This document shows positions 44,018 to 52,323 of a stretch of DNA of 64,000 bases, in pieces. A program made the position numbers and the translations under genes. Position 1 is the stretch's first letter. Every line of letters starts with the position of its first letter. The stretch comes from Duganella guangzhouensis (GTDB lineage Bacteria > Pseudomonadota > Gammaproteobacteria > Burkholderiales > Burkholderiaceae_D). The notes under the pieces were generated by a model, which searched no databases, was not told where the DNA came from, and worked only from the letters and a program-made list of their open reading frames with translations. The stretch spans positions 186,001 to 250,000 of the forward strand of contig NZ_WKJK01000006.1 of assembly GCF_009674535.1 (NCBI RefSeq). Direction: 5' to 3'.

Positions 44018-46059
44018 TGGCTTATTCCGCCCTTGATGCTACGTAGCAGCTCCATGAACTTATGCTCCTTTGCCTCGATGTCTGCCGCGATGGCCTCACG
44101 GTTGCGCGGGGGCGTGTACACGTAGAACTCGCGGTTAAAGTTGATTTCGACACCGACCACGCCAGTCCTTTCGTCCTTGGCATCTTTCACGTCATGATTG
44201 ATCCATGCATCTGGCCAATGCGGACGCACCTCGCTGTCAAAGTACGCTTCGATGTCTTCGTTAAGGGACACATATTCGGCATCGCGCAATTCCGAATCAC
44301 TCAGGATGTCGCCCTTCTCATTGGTGGTGGGCTCGGCGTTCTTATCCTTGATGCCCAGATACTTACGTGCCAGCTCGACGGATTTTGGCGCTAACTTAGC
44401 AGCCTTGGCGGTCAGTCCTTGCGCGTCAGCCACCGTGGCGGCTAACGCGTGCAATGCTGCCCGGAACGAGTCGGCGTCCAGATACGTGGCCTGAGCATCC
44501 ATGCCTTGTATAGCTTGTGTAAGCAGGTCTCTTTGCTCCTGCGACAGTTTGCCAAAAGCACTGTCATAGCCAAGATGCTTCAAGCCCTGCTCGCTAGCCT
44601 GGAAGCGCATGCGCAAAGGGCGTTCGATGGTGACGCGGCGATAGAAGAAGTGGTCCCGGTCGAACACCTTAGATTTGAGCGCGCGCCCGGCCTTGCCATC
44701 TGCGCTCTCCTTCCACTCAGTAGATTGGAAGTTGGCATATGCCTTGGCAATGCGATCCACGCAGTCGAGAGTAAATTCACGGCGCTTTTTGCCCAGGTTC
44801 TTCTTCATCAAAACGCTCATGGCGCTGGCATCGATCAAGAGCACCTTGCCCTTGCGTTCGGCCGGCTTACGGTTCGTCATGAACCACAGGTAAGTAGTAA
44901 TGTTTGTGTTATAGAACATGTCCGTAGGCAGCGCTACTATGCAATCAAGGTAGTCATGCTCTAAGATGTGGCGGCGGATTTCGCTCTCCCCGCTGCCAGC
45001 ATCCCCTGTAAAGAGCGGCGAGCCGTTGTGCACTACGCCGATGCGCCCGCCCCCCTTACCCGCCACTACGGGCTTCATCTTGGACAGCAGATGCAGCGAA
45101 AAAAGCATCTGCCCATCGCGAATGGCTGGCAAGCCAGGCCCAAAGCGTCCCACCGCGCCCTGAGCGTGTTCTTTCTTAACAGCTGTTTCTGCTGGCTTCC
45201 ATTCCACGCCATACGGGGGGTTGGCGGCTTGATACTCAAAGGTCTTGCCGGGGTGCCGGTCGAGCTCCAAAGTATCACCGTTCTCGATGTTGGCCGGGTC
45301 TTGCCCGCGAATGAGCATGTCCGCCTTGCAAATGGCATAGGTCTCGTCTTCCAGTTCCTGCCCAAAGAGTTTCAGAGTGGCGCGGTCATTAAACTTACGC
45401 AGGTGCTCTTCCGCTACGCTCAGGATACCCCCAGTGCCTGCAGTGGGGTCGTACATGGTACGCACGACGCCGGGCACAGACAGGACGTCGTCGTCGCCGT
45501 TGAATAGCAGCGTCACCATGAGCTCAATTACGTCGCGTGGGGTGTACTGCTCACCAGCGGGGGACACGTCGTTGAACTTGCGTAGCAGTTCTTCAAATGC
45601 CTGCCCCATGTCGTGGTTCGTGACCTTCTGGGGGGCGAGGTCGGTTTCCGCAAAACGCTGCACCACAAGGTACAGGCGGTTTTTTTCGGCCAGCTTGTCA
45701 AGGGTGGCGATGAAGCCGAACTTGTCGAAGATGTCCCGCACGTTCTGCGAGAAGCCATTGATCATGGCCTCAAGGTTGTCGCGCACGTCGTCAGGAGTCT
45801 TCGCGATGTTTGGGAGAGTGAACTTGGACGTATTGAAGAACGGGTACCCGCTGATGGGGGTAAGCATCTTGTCCAAGTCGTAGCCTTTACCTTGCACGGT
45901 GGCGTGGCGTGCCCATACCGCTTCGCGGGTGGAATGCAACACGCAGTCGAGGCGGCGCAGGATAGTGAATGGTAAGATGACTTTGCGGTATTCGTTTTCT
46001 TTGTACGCGCCGCGCAGCAGCTCGGCGTTTTTCCAGATGAGGTCAGCGAGTTTTGACAT
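44014..46059 (-). CDS. hsdM: Type I restriction enzyme, M (methyltransferase) subunit
   Basis: Adenine-N6 DNA methyltransferase. 681 residues. SAM-binding motif I DPTAGTGGILSVA (near 210), catalytic motif IV NPPYG (near 280). The N-terminal HsdM_N helical domain starts LADLIWKNAELLRG. The C-terminal extension (about 510-681) is longer than in EcoKI-type subunits. The start abuts the stop of the 67-residue leader gene. Confidence 0.95.
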   Translation of the reverse strand: MSKLADLIWKNAELLRGAYKENEYRKVILPFTILRRLDCVLHSTREAVWARHATVQGKGYDLDKMLTPISGYPFFNTSKFTLPNIAKTPDDVRDNLEAMINGFSQNVRDIFDKFGFIATLDKLAEKNRLYLVVQRFAETDLAPQKVTNHDMGQAFEELLRKFNDVSPAGEQYTPRDVIELMVTLLFNGDDDVLSVPGVVRTMYDPTAGTGGILSVAEEHLRKFNDRATLKLFGQELEDETYAICKADMLIRGQDPANIENGDTLELDRHPGKTFEYQAANPPYGVEWKPAETAVKKEHAQGAVGRFGPGLPAIRDGQMLFSLHLLSKMKPVVAGKGGGRIGVVHNGSPLFTGDAGSGESEIRRHILEHDYLDCIVALPTDMFYNTNITTYLWFMTNRKPAERKGKVLLIDASAMSVLMKKNLGKKRREFTLDCVDRIAKAYANFQSTEWKESADGKAGRALKSKVFDRDHFFYRRVTIERPLRMRFQASEQGLKHLGYDSAFGKLSQEQRDLLTQAIQGMDAQATYLDADSFRAALHALAATVADAQGLTAKAAKLAPKSVELARKYLGIKDKNAEPTTNEKGDILSDSELRDAEYVSLNEDIEAYFDSEVRPHWPDAWINHDVKDAKDERTGVVGVEINFNREFYVYTPPRNREAIAADIEAKEHKFMELLRSIKGGISQ

Positions 46060-46263
46060 TCAAGGTTTCTTAGTTGAGTTCTTAATGGGCTTAGCGGCCT
46101 TGAGTGTTGGCAGCGAGATGCCTTCTTGAGCGGCATACGTATGCACCATGTGCTCCATCATGGACGCCATGCTGCGGTGCTCTCGTTCTGCGCATAAGGC
46201 AAGGAGTGCCTTGCCTTCGGGGGTCATACGCAAGGACATGAGTGCGGATTTGGGCTGGGTCAT
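46060..46263 (-). CDS. Small regulator-like protein leading the hsd operon
   Basis: 67 residues. SALMSLRMTPEGKALLALCA and the following EREHRSMASMMEHMVHTYAA have the strand-helix-helix look of ribbon-helix-helix proteins, then a basic tail. Its stop directly touches the hsdM start. The upstream inverted repeat at 46271-46302 would suit a dimeric autoregulator, controlling methylase and restriction gene expression. No toxin-type partner is present. Confidence 0.6.
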   Translation of the reverse strand: MTQPKSALMSLRMTPEGKALLALCAEREHRSMASMMEHMVHTYAAQEGISLPTLKAAKPIKNSTKKP

Positions 46264-46270
46264 AGATGCT

Positions 46271-46302
46271 TACCATTGTATTCATTTGTATTACAAACGG
46301 TA
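46271..46302. promoter_or_regulatory. Inverted repeats in the hsd promoter region
   Basis: TACCATTGTA and TACAAACGGTA form an imperfect inverted repeat with TTTGTA-T-TACAAA (46285-46297) inside. TTGTATT occurs twice, 10 bp apart. Lies 8 bp before the leader gene start. Confidence 0.5.
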
Positions 46303-46398
46303 GCACCAGCCATGTCGGTGAGTCAAGCAATCATCCTTTGAAGCACTTTTGTTGCGGCCGCACAAAATACTATCTTCCCTCGAAATTTGTGCTATAAA

Positions 46399-46427
46399 TT
46401 GCATGTGCACGAAAAAAAGGCTACAAT
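46399..46427 (+). promoter_or_regulatory. Promoter for the 65-aa/725-aa pair
   Basis: TTGCAT (46399-46404), 17-bp spacer, TACAAT (46422-46427), 51 bp before the 65-residue gene. The remaining 46303-46398 spacer shows nothing further. Confidence 0.5.
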
Positions 46428-46478
46428 CGCCGGCTGCACCACACTGCCATTTATGACAAACTGACAAGGTAAAGAAGA

Positions 46479-46676
46479 ATGATCAATCACGACCGACTCG
46501 CTGAGCTGCTTTTGCGCGCTCAGAAGAAGGACACGTATGATTCATTAGCCGAGCGTATTAGTCACACCGCAGCCAATGAACAGCGTGACATTGGCACTTA
46601 CGCAGCTACCTTTAAGACCACCCAAAGTACTCCGCAGAGTGGTAGTCCAGTTTTGCATTATAGCTACGGCCTTTAA
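46479..46676 (+). CDS. 65-residue protein paired with a large protease-like protein
   Basis: MINHDRLAELLLRAQKKDTY and following residues predict an N-terminal helix, then a Thr/Ser-rich unstructured half ending LHYSYGL. AAAGAAGA lies just upstream. It is 78 bp before the 725-residue gene on the same strand, behind one promoter. Too short to classify. Its flexible tail could be a substrate or inhibitor peptide for the cysteine-protease-like domain next door; this is a hypothesis. Confidence 0.5.
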   Translation: MINHDRLAELLLRAQKKDTYDSLAERISHTAANEQRDIGTYAATFKTTQSTPQSGSPVLHYSYGL

Positions 46677-46754
46677 TAGCTTTTCAGCTATATTTGTTTT
46701 TCTCAGCAATATTTCTGATATGCTTGATCTTATTAAAACGATCAGTTATCAGAA

Positions 46755-48932
46755 ATGATTGAGAATACCTTGTCTCCGTTTAGCGTTGTCAGTTTCAGCA
46801 AAGACTTTCTGGTAGAGTTAGTCCGACATAAGACTGGATGGGATCAGAGGAACGAGGTATCTGATAAAACGCAGCTGAACTATCTTTGCAATTATCTTGC
46901 GGCCCCAGCAATGGGCTGCAAGACGATTGTTGTTGAAGACGAGTATATAGATAGGCACTATCTAGAAGACTATTCGGCTTACTACGCACGCTGTTTCCCC
47001 CATCATCCACGAAAGTGTTCGCGTGTTCATTTTTTCAAGAGCAATTTCGAGCAGCAAGACTTCGTCTCTCGTTTAGCCACTTCTCATGGAAAATTAAACC
47101 GTGAGCTCCAAGAGAATTACTTAGGCTTTGTTGTCATTCGGCCTATTCCGCATACTTTTTTTGCTAAGATTTGTCTGGTACCGTACCCGACTTTATGCGG
47201 TCGCCAAGGAGCAAAAATACTGACGAGGGAAGTTCCAGTATCGCTCTTTGGTTTGAAGCTAGCGGTAGAAACTGTACCTTTCTTGGAACAAGACAAAGTC
47301 GTATCGGCATGTGCGACAAGCGCAGTCTGGACAGCGCTAAGCGCTTCGCGCGACTCGTCAATTTCACAACTACCTTCCCCTAGCTCTATTACAAGAGCAG
47401 CTACAAGCAATAAGGATGAGGGTACGAGAACTTTCCCTACGATTGGGCTCACGCCACCTCAGGTAGCGCGAAGCTTCAAATCCTTCGGCTATGAGCCTTC
47501 AATTTTCGAATATAAAGGGTTGCAAGCACAGACTGAATTAAAAGAGCACGTATTTAGCCACCTCCAGAACGGCACCCCGGTAGTTCTCGGCGGCGAGGTA
47601 TACGAAATTAAGGAAGACCAAAGTCTGAGTCATTTAGGCAAGCATCTTGTCTGTGTCGTCGGCTACAGTATTCTTCCAACTGGACAAGCGAACGGATTAA
47701 AGTTCAGGTCGCACGACATCGACAAGATCTACATCCATGACGATAGGTACGGTCCCTATGTCAAGGTCAGAATGGCGCCCAAGTCCCTGAAGTTGAGCGA
47801 CCATGAGATTACCGGCTTTGCTTTAGCATTTGAGGGCAGCGATAACGATCTCTTTGTACCTGAAATCGCGATCGTTGGCCTAGATCATAAAGTTCGCATT
47901 CCTTACTCACATATTTTCAATATTTGTACCGCTTTTTCTGCCTACTCAAGCTTGTCAAGCTCCGATATTGCGAAAACGCGAACAGAAGTGCCGCAGGACG
48001 ACATTGCAACCGTCGATGAGTTATCGAATATTTTTGCTCAGATTGCCAACGGGTCTTGGGAAATCGCTTTAACGAGTAGTACTCAACTGAAACAGGAAAT
48101 TCTCAGTGATGAGAGCTTTCAAAGCTTCAACGGGCTTTATGAAAAATCTTCGCTGTTATTGCAGAGTATGCCGAGGCACATTTGGCGAGCCAGACTTCAT
48201 GTTGCGTCCGCCGGCAAACTTGTGCCATTCACAGATCTCGTCTTCGACGCAACGGAGGTACCACAAGGCCGGGTGTTGATCGGCTACATCGCATACACAA
48301 CAGAAGCAATTAGCGCATGGGAAAACATATCAAGCATGTTGGCAATGCGTGTGTGGCAAAACTACAATCTCGGCGACAATGTCGGCAAACAATATATTGG
48401 CTGTATTGTTAAATTCTTTAGCGAACTTCGGAATCGCACATACTTGAACTCGCTGTACGGACCGGCAGGCCTCCCACGCCGCTCTCTCAAACCTGGGGAA
48501 AGCGACGCCATAGATGATATCCAGCTTCGACCAGACACCTTCACTGTTCGTAGAGGCAGTCGGTACGACTGGGGCAAGCTCGACACCAAAATAAAATATA
48601 TCTGGGTCATCAATGAACTTGGTGACTTAGTGATGGGTGAGGACAAGTTTAGTGTTACGGAGGGGGAGGAGCAGTTCCAAGGACATCCCACCTTAATAGA
48701 CGGTAAGCCAGGCCGAGTTGCTGGCGAGATCCTATATGTTCCTGAGCATGCGACATGGGCAATAAACCTCCAATCGCGCGCCTACTCGGGCCATTTAGAC
48801 AAACGATCAACTGAGGCTCGCAGCTATCTTGAAAACGTTATTAAACACAATCTCGATGGCTTGAACGTTAAAGTACAAGCCGATTTAGCTGAGGAAGTAA
48901 CACCGCAAAGGACGGACGACACTTTGAAGTAG
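46755..48932 (+). CDS. Large protein with probable C39/papain-like cysteine peptidase domain
   Basis: 725 residues, no TM. N-terminal domain (about 1-170) contains NYLGFVVIRPIPHTFFAKIC. A central domain looks like a cysteine peptidase: SACATSAVWTALSA with Cys186 heading a helix, GLTPPQVARSFKSFGYE (about 231-247), NGTPVVLGG (about 272-280), GKHLVCVVGYSI with His297, and IYIHDDRYGPY with Asp329. The order Cys, His, Asp with the VVGY and HDxxYG strands is that of C39-like and other papain-fold enzymes. The C-terminal 390 residues are unrecognised. Neighbours are type I R-M genes within an att-flanked island, suggesting defence. No named system recognised. Confidence 0.6.
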   Translation: MIENTLSPFSVVSFSKDFLVELVRHKTGWDQRNEVSDKTQLNYLCNYLAAPAMGCKTIVVEDEYIDRHYLEDYSAYYARCFPHHPRKCSRVHFFKSNFEQQDFVSRLATSHGKLNRELQENYLGFVVIRPIPHTFFAKICLVPYPTLCGRQGAKILTREVPVSLFGLKLAVETVPFLEQDKVVSACATSAVWTALSASRDSSISQLPSPSSITRAATSNKDEGTRTFPTIGLTPPQVARSFKSFGYEPSIFEYKGLQAQTELKEHVFSHLQNGTPVVLGGEVYEIKEDQSLSHLGKHLVCVVGYSILPTGQANGLKFRSHDIDKIYIHDDRYGPYVKVRMAPKSLKLSDHEITGFALAFEGSDNDLFVPEIAIVGLDHKVRIPYSHIFNICTAFSAYSSLSSSDIAKTRTEVPQDDIATVDELSNIFAQIANGSWEIALTSSTQLKQEILSDESFQSFNGLYEKSSLLLQSMPRHIWRARLHVASAGKLVPFTDLVFDATEVPQGRVLIGYIAYTTEAISAWENISSMLAMRVWQNYNLGDNVGKQYIGCIVKFFSELRNRTYLNSLYGPAGLPRRSLKPGESDAIDDIQLRPDTFTVRRGSRYDWGKLDTKIKYIWVINELGDLVMGEDKFSVTEGEEQFQGHPTLIDGKPGRVAGEILYVPEHATWAINLQSRAYSGHLDKRSTEARSYLENVIKHNLDGLNVKVQADLAEEVTPQRTDDTLK

Positions 48933-48941
48933 GGCGGCTAG

Positions 48942-49055
48942 ATGACCATGGCTGAGTTACAAAATCGGTACATGGATCAGTTCACTGAACCTACGCTCTT
49001 TTACGCTAAGTTACTGATCTTAAAGTGTTTTCCCTTCCGCACGCTTACGGTATAA
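48942..49055 (+). CDS. Doubtful 37-residue ORF
   Basis: MTMAELQNRYMDQFTEPTLF and 17 more residues, starting 10 bp after the 725-residue gene. No good ribosome site. It could be a third small gene of the unit or chance. Confidence 0.2.
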   Translation: MTMAELQNRYMDQFTEPTLFYAKLLILKCFPFRTLTV

Positions 49056-49093
49056 TTCGCTTAATAATCAAAGACATACTGTTTTCTCAGCTA

Positions 49094-49139
49094 ATTTGTA
49101 ATCATCAGGTGGCCAGTTCGAAACCGGCAGTCGGCACCA
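49094..49139 (+). repeat. att copy 3 (right end of element 2)
   Basis: All 46 bases match the tRNA-Thr 3' end. It marks the original chromosomal tRNA terminus displaced from 26562. Confidence 0.95.
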
Positions 49140-49148
49140 AACACATCA

Positions 49149-49182
49149 AGCGGTTGCAGACGCCAGTCTGTAACCGCTTTTT
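49149..49182 (+). terminator. Terminator after att copy 3, probably the native tRNA-Thr terminator
   Basis: 12-bp stem AGCGGTTGCAGA with TCTGTAACCGCT (one G-U), 6-nt loop, then TTTTT. Located 9 bp after the CCA. Confidence 0.8.
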
Positions 49183-49345
49183 GTTGCGCGCGACGCTTGC
49201 GCTGCTTTGTATCCCGCTTGTACTCCTGTGAGCTGTAATAAGACGTCGCGAAATGCGGGTGAACGCCCACAAAGAGGTCACACACTACAATCTGGCGTAT
49301 ATTCATCATGGCTTGCATCAAAAGGATGATGTTCAAGGAGAAGCC

Positions 49346-49693
49346 ATGAAAACCACTACCATCAAGACCGGCAGCGTGGCTGAGTTCATGGAGGAGGGGC
49401 GTATGATTGCGCGCTTGATCGATCAGCAGCTGCCGCTGCCCGAACTAAGCAGCATCAGCTTCGAGGATCCCGAGGATTTGCTGGTGCTGTTGAGGGCAGA
49501 CAATCTGGCCCTGTTCCGCGCGCTTAAACAGCAACCTGACTCGCTCAGTGGCATCGCTGCACGGCTGCAGCGCGATCCGGATACCGTTCGCCATGACGTC
49601 GATGAGCTGGCACGGCTTGGCATCGTGTCGATCGCGCAAGGAACCATTCAACTTACCGCGCAAAAATTCAAGCTTGAAGCAGACTTGATTTAA
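49346..49693 (+). CDS. Winged-HTH transcriptional regulator, antitoxin-like (HVO_A0114 type)
   Basis: 115 residues from the ATG with AAGGAG 5 bp upstream. SSISFEDPEDLLVLLRADNL, then PDSLSGIAARLQRDPDTVRH as the recognition HTH and GIVSIAQGTIQLTAQKF as the wing. This SISFEDPEDL pattern is that of HVO_A0114-like DNA-binding proteins, often TumA-type antitoxins encoded after a toxin. No intact toxin gene lies upstream; the att junction is 206 bp away. Confidence 0.7.
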   Translation: MKTTTIKTGSVAEFMEEGRMIARLIDQQLPLPELSSISFEDPEDLLVLLRADNLALFRALKQQPDSLSGIAARLQRDPDTVRHDVDELARLGIVSIAQGTIQLTAQKFKLEADLI

Positions 49694-49745
49694 TTGCTCG
49701 CTCCGGTGGCATAATCGCTGCACATCCACCCTGCCGGAGATTGAA

Positions 49746-50510
49746 ATGACGTTATCGCAAATTTTCCGTCCCTTGGCCGCCCTGAGCCTGGGCGGCTTGC
49801 TGTTGCTGGGCGCCAGCGCGGCCGGCGCCGCCGGTCAAGCCCCGCTGGCCAAGGAGGCCGTGGCCGATCCGCGCCGGCCCGACGCCGACAAGGCGCGCGA
49901 CGGCGACCGCAAGCCGGATGCGATGTTGGACTTTGCGCGCGTGCAGCCGGGCCAAACGGTGATCGATTATTTCCCCGGCCGAGGCTACTTCACCCGACTG
50001 CTGAGCACCGCCGTGGGGCCTCAGGGCGCCGTGTACGCCGCCGCGCCGCAGCTGTGGATCGACCGTCTGAAAGGCAAGCCGCTGCCGCCGCCCGTCTCGG
50101 CCGAGGCGGGCCGGGGCAATGTGCATGAGGTGGTGGCCGGCGCATCGATGAACGTGCCGGTCAAGGCTGACCTGGTGTGGACTTCGCAGAACTACCACGA
50201 CATCCATATCTGGGGCGGCGCGGCCGGCACGGCGCAACTGAACAAGGCCGCCTTCGACGCGCTGCGCCCGGGTGGTTACTATATTGTGCTGGACCACGCG
50301 GGCGTGGCTGGTCTGGACGACGCCGGCATGGCCAAGCTGCACCGCATCGACGAGGCGCTGGTCAAGCAGGAGGTGCTGGCGGCCGGCTTCGTGCTGGACG
50401 GTGAATCGCAGGCGTTGCGCAATCCGGCCGACGACCGCACAGCCCAGGTGTTCGAGACCGGCATCCGCGCCCACACCGATCAGTTCATCCTGCGCTTCCG
50501 CAAACCTTAA
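49746..50510 (+). CDS. Secreted class I SAM-methyltransferase-like protein
   Basis: 254 residues with a signal peptide (about 1-28, AGA-AG) followed by a COG4798-like methyltransferase fold: MLDFARVQPGQTVIDYFPGRGYFTRLL carries motif I as YFPGRGY in place of a typical GxGxG. ALRPGGYYIVLDHAG and HADQF-like HTDQFILRF complete the fold. Export to the periplasm makes SAM use doubtful, so its true activity is open. Confidence 0.8.
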   Translation: MTLSQIFRPLAALSLGGLLLLGASAAGAAGQAPLAKEAVADPRRPDADKARDGDRKPDAMLDFARVQPGQTVIDYFPGRGYFTRLLSTAVGPQGAVYAAAPQLWIDRLKGKPLPPPVSAEAGRGNVHEVVAGASMNVPVKADLVWTSQNYHDIHIWGGAAGTAQLNKAAFDALRPGGYYIVLDHAGVAGLDDAGMAKLHRIDEALVKQEVLAAGFVLDGESQALRNPADDRTAQVFETGIRAHTDQFILRFRKP

Positions 50511-50605
50511 GCTTGGGCGGCGGGGATGGCGGCAGCGGCGATCCACGATAAGGCCGCTTCGCAGACGCGACTTTTCTGACATGACGTGGCAATACAATGC
50601 CGATT

Positions 50606-51937
50606 TCACATCGGCTTCAAGCGTTTAAGTTGCCGCAACATCCCTTGCAAGATTGCCTCTGCGAGGTCCATGGGATACCCATCTGGTAGTTGCGCCTGTA
50701 CCATCGCTACGACCTCCTCCGCCTCCAACAACACTGCATTGAGAATGCCCTCAGCAACCACCTCGCCCAAGCCAACCAGCTTGGCGTGATCCACCCAATG
50801 ACGGCGCTGAATCTGCTGTAGGTGGTAATAATTTTGCGACCCGCGCACCGCCATCGCCAGCTTCGCCCGCTGCGGTGCCAGCTGTCCTGCACCTGTGCCG
50901 AGAATAGGGTGCGCGGACAGAACGTCATACAGCGGAGTTGCGCGGTAGCGATTGCCCGGTAAATGGAAGATGCTGAAATTTTTCGCGTGCCCATCCGTTG
51001 CCGCCAGCAGCCAGAACAGCAGCTGTGTTTTAAAGAAGTTGGCTCGGTCCTGTTCCGCTTGCTCTGAACCCAACAATATCTCCATGATCCTACTGATTCC
51101 AGGCCCGCCATCCGCCTGGTACTTGTGCAACGGTGAGGTAGCTGTAGCCTGGCAAAAATCCTCTTGAGGCAGGCGCACAATCCAACTGCCGTCAGCGGCC
51201 AACCGACGATCAAAGCGTTCAACCACCAGCGCCTTCATATCCTCGAATTGCGCAAGCTCGCACTGGGCAACCGGCAAACCGAAACCATGCATGATGCGTG
51301 AGCACAACCACTCATTCTCCACCGAGGTTCGCATGTCCGCCTGCATTGCCCCCACCAAGCCCAATGGCAGCTTGAGGATGTGTGTGGTCGGGGTACTGCC
51401 TATCGGCCGCTGCCATTGCCCTTGATGCCACAGTAACGCGCTTTTCTCCTGGGCGCCCGCAATCGATAACCGCAGGTCGTCCACCTCGTCGCCCTGTCCT
51501 AGCGGACGGTCAGACAAGGTGCGCCGCAGCAGCGACGCAACACCGTGTTCATCCACTGGTTCGCCGTTGATCGAGAAAATATCGCTCGGCGTTTCATCCG
51601 GAGGAAGCAACTGTATCGCCCCAACGCAATCGCGTCCGACGGCGGCCAGCAATTGATGAGGGGCGATGCCGTCGGTTCTGAAATGCTGCGCAAGCCGGCG
51701 CCGAATGGCATCGCTGTCGGGCAGCAAATTGTCGAAATAGTTCTGCACGACCGCTCCGCGATACGGCGCATTCCCCGGCTGGAACGGCAGGGAAAGCGAC
51801 AACGGACGCCCCTGCTCATCCGCCAGCCATTCTTCGAAATAGGTCAACGTGTTGTCACCGGCCGCCGCATCCCAGTAGCCGACCGGGGTGCCGTTCAACC
51901 AGATATACAACCGCTGGGTGCGCGCGCGCCGTCCCAT
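50606..51937 (-). CDS. hipA: HipA-family serine/threonine kinase toxin
   Basis: 443 residues, the normal HipA length. N-terminal couple_hipA domain (LYIWLNGTPVGYWD onward), Gly-rich regulatory loop LSIAGAQEKSALLW (about 155-168), ATP-site segment THILKLP, catalytic DGHAKNFSIF and metal-binding PLYDVLSA. All kinase motifs intact. The known HipA phosphorylates glutamyl-tRNA synthetase and causes persistence; the target here is not known. Lies one base after hipB. Confidence 0.93.
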   Translation of the reverse strand: MGRRARTQRLYIWLNGTPVGYWDAAAGDNTLTYFEEWLADEQGRPLSLSLPFQPGNAPYRGAVVQNYFDNLLPDSDAIRRRLAQHFRTDGIAPHQLLAAVGRDCVGAIQLLPPDETPSDIFSINGEPVDEHGVASLLRRTLSDRPLGQGDEVDDLRLSIAGAQEKSALLWHQGQWQRPIGSTPTTHILKLPLGLVGAMQADMRTSVENEWLCSRIMHGFGLPVAQCELAQFEDMKALVVERFDRRLAADGSWIVRLPQEDFCQATATSPLHKYQADGGPGISRIMEILLGSEQAEQDRANFFKTQLLFWLLAATDGHAKNFSIFHLPGNRYRATPLYDVLSAHPILGTGAGQLAPQRAKLAMAVRGSQNYYHLQQIQRRHWVDHAKLVGLGEVVAEGILNAVLLEAEEVVAMVQAQLPDGYPMDLAEAILQGMLRQLKRLKPM

Positions 51938-51938
51938 G

Positions 51939-52301
51939 CTACCAGTGCTCCGTTTTCTTCGACGGTGGCACTACCTTGGTTGGCGCCGCCACAGTGGCCT
52001 TCTTAAGGCTGACGGCACGCCCCGGCACGCTGGCCGCTGGCGACAAAGTGCCTGCCGCATCGTCTTCCAGTCCCTTCCCGACCACCTCAGGTTGTTCCAG
52101 TACTATCTCCCCACCCAATAGCCGCAAGATAGTGAACAGCCGTTCCACACTGGTGGTCGCCGGGTTAGCCTCGATCTTGGCATAGCTCTGTTGTGTCACT
52201 CCGAGCCGCGTCGCGACATCGGCTTGCGATAAACCTGCCTGTTTACGAAACCCCACGAGCAGCGGACGCAACTGTTGCAATGTTCTGATCGGATAGTTCA
52301 T
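51939..52301 (-). CDS. hipB: HipB-type XRE antitoxin and autorepressor
   Basis: 120 residues. XRE HTH at about 10-65 (LLVGFRKQAGLSQADVATRL, GVTQQSYAKIEANP). The C-terminal 50 residues are an Ala/Pro/Lys-rich tail ending KKTEHW, similar to the hydrophobic-tipped tail of HipB. First gene of the hipBA operon, preceded by four operators. Confidence 0.92.
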   Translation of the reverse strand: MNYPIRTLQQLRPLLVGFRKQAGLSQADVATRLGVTQQSYAKIEANPATTSVERLFTILRLLGGEIVLEQPEVVGKGLEDDAAGTLSPAASVPGRAVSLKKATVAAPTKVVPPSKKTEHW

Positions 52302-52323
52302 GAGAGCGCTCAGTTTATGTGTT

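Larger units (their letters stand above)
37832..49139. mobile_element. Element 2: tRNA-Thr-flanked defence island without recombinase
   Basis: Bounded by att copies 2 and 3. Contains ImmA/IrrE-type protease, two-TM protein, hsdRSM with a small leader gene, and a 65-aa plus 725-aa pair. No integrase, Rep, structural or transfer gene and no GTCAAC arm-like repeats near its ends. Low GC relative to the chromosome. Confidence 0.8.
48933..49345. other. Right end of element 2 and chromosomal junction
   Basis: Holds a doubtful 37-codon ORF (48942-49055), att copy 3, a terminator, and about 160 bp of chromosomal sequence before the wHTH gene. The chromosomal part has no complete gene; a frame with HKEVTHYNLAYIHHGLHQKD runs into the next gene and might be a remnant, but I cannot identify it. 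Confidence 0.5.

Noticed and set aside
37753..49056. TACAAT (37753) and TATAAT (49051) upstream of att copies 2 and 3 as displaced tRNA promoters
   Set aside because: No matching -35 and different distances to the repeat (33 and 43 bp, against 54 bp in the real tRNA); chance in AT-richer DNA is enough.
37786..49139. Additional tRNA-Thr genes at att copies 2 and 3
   Set aside because: Only the 3' 46 bp are present; no acceptor 5' strand or D-arm precedes either copy.
49253..49345. Toxin gene fragment in frame with the wHTH gene
   Set aside because: The translated stretch has no recognisable toxin motif, and the ATG at 49346 has a strong ribosome site.
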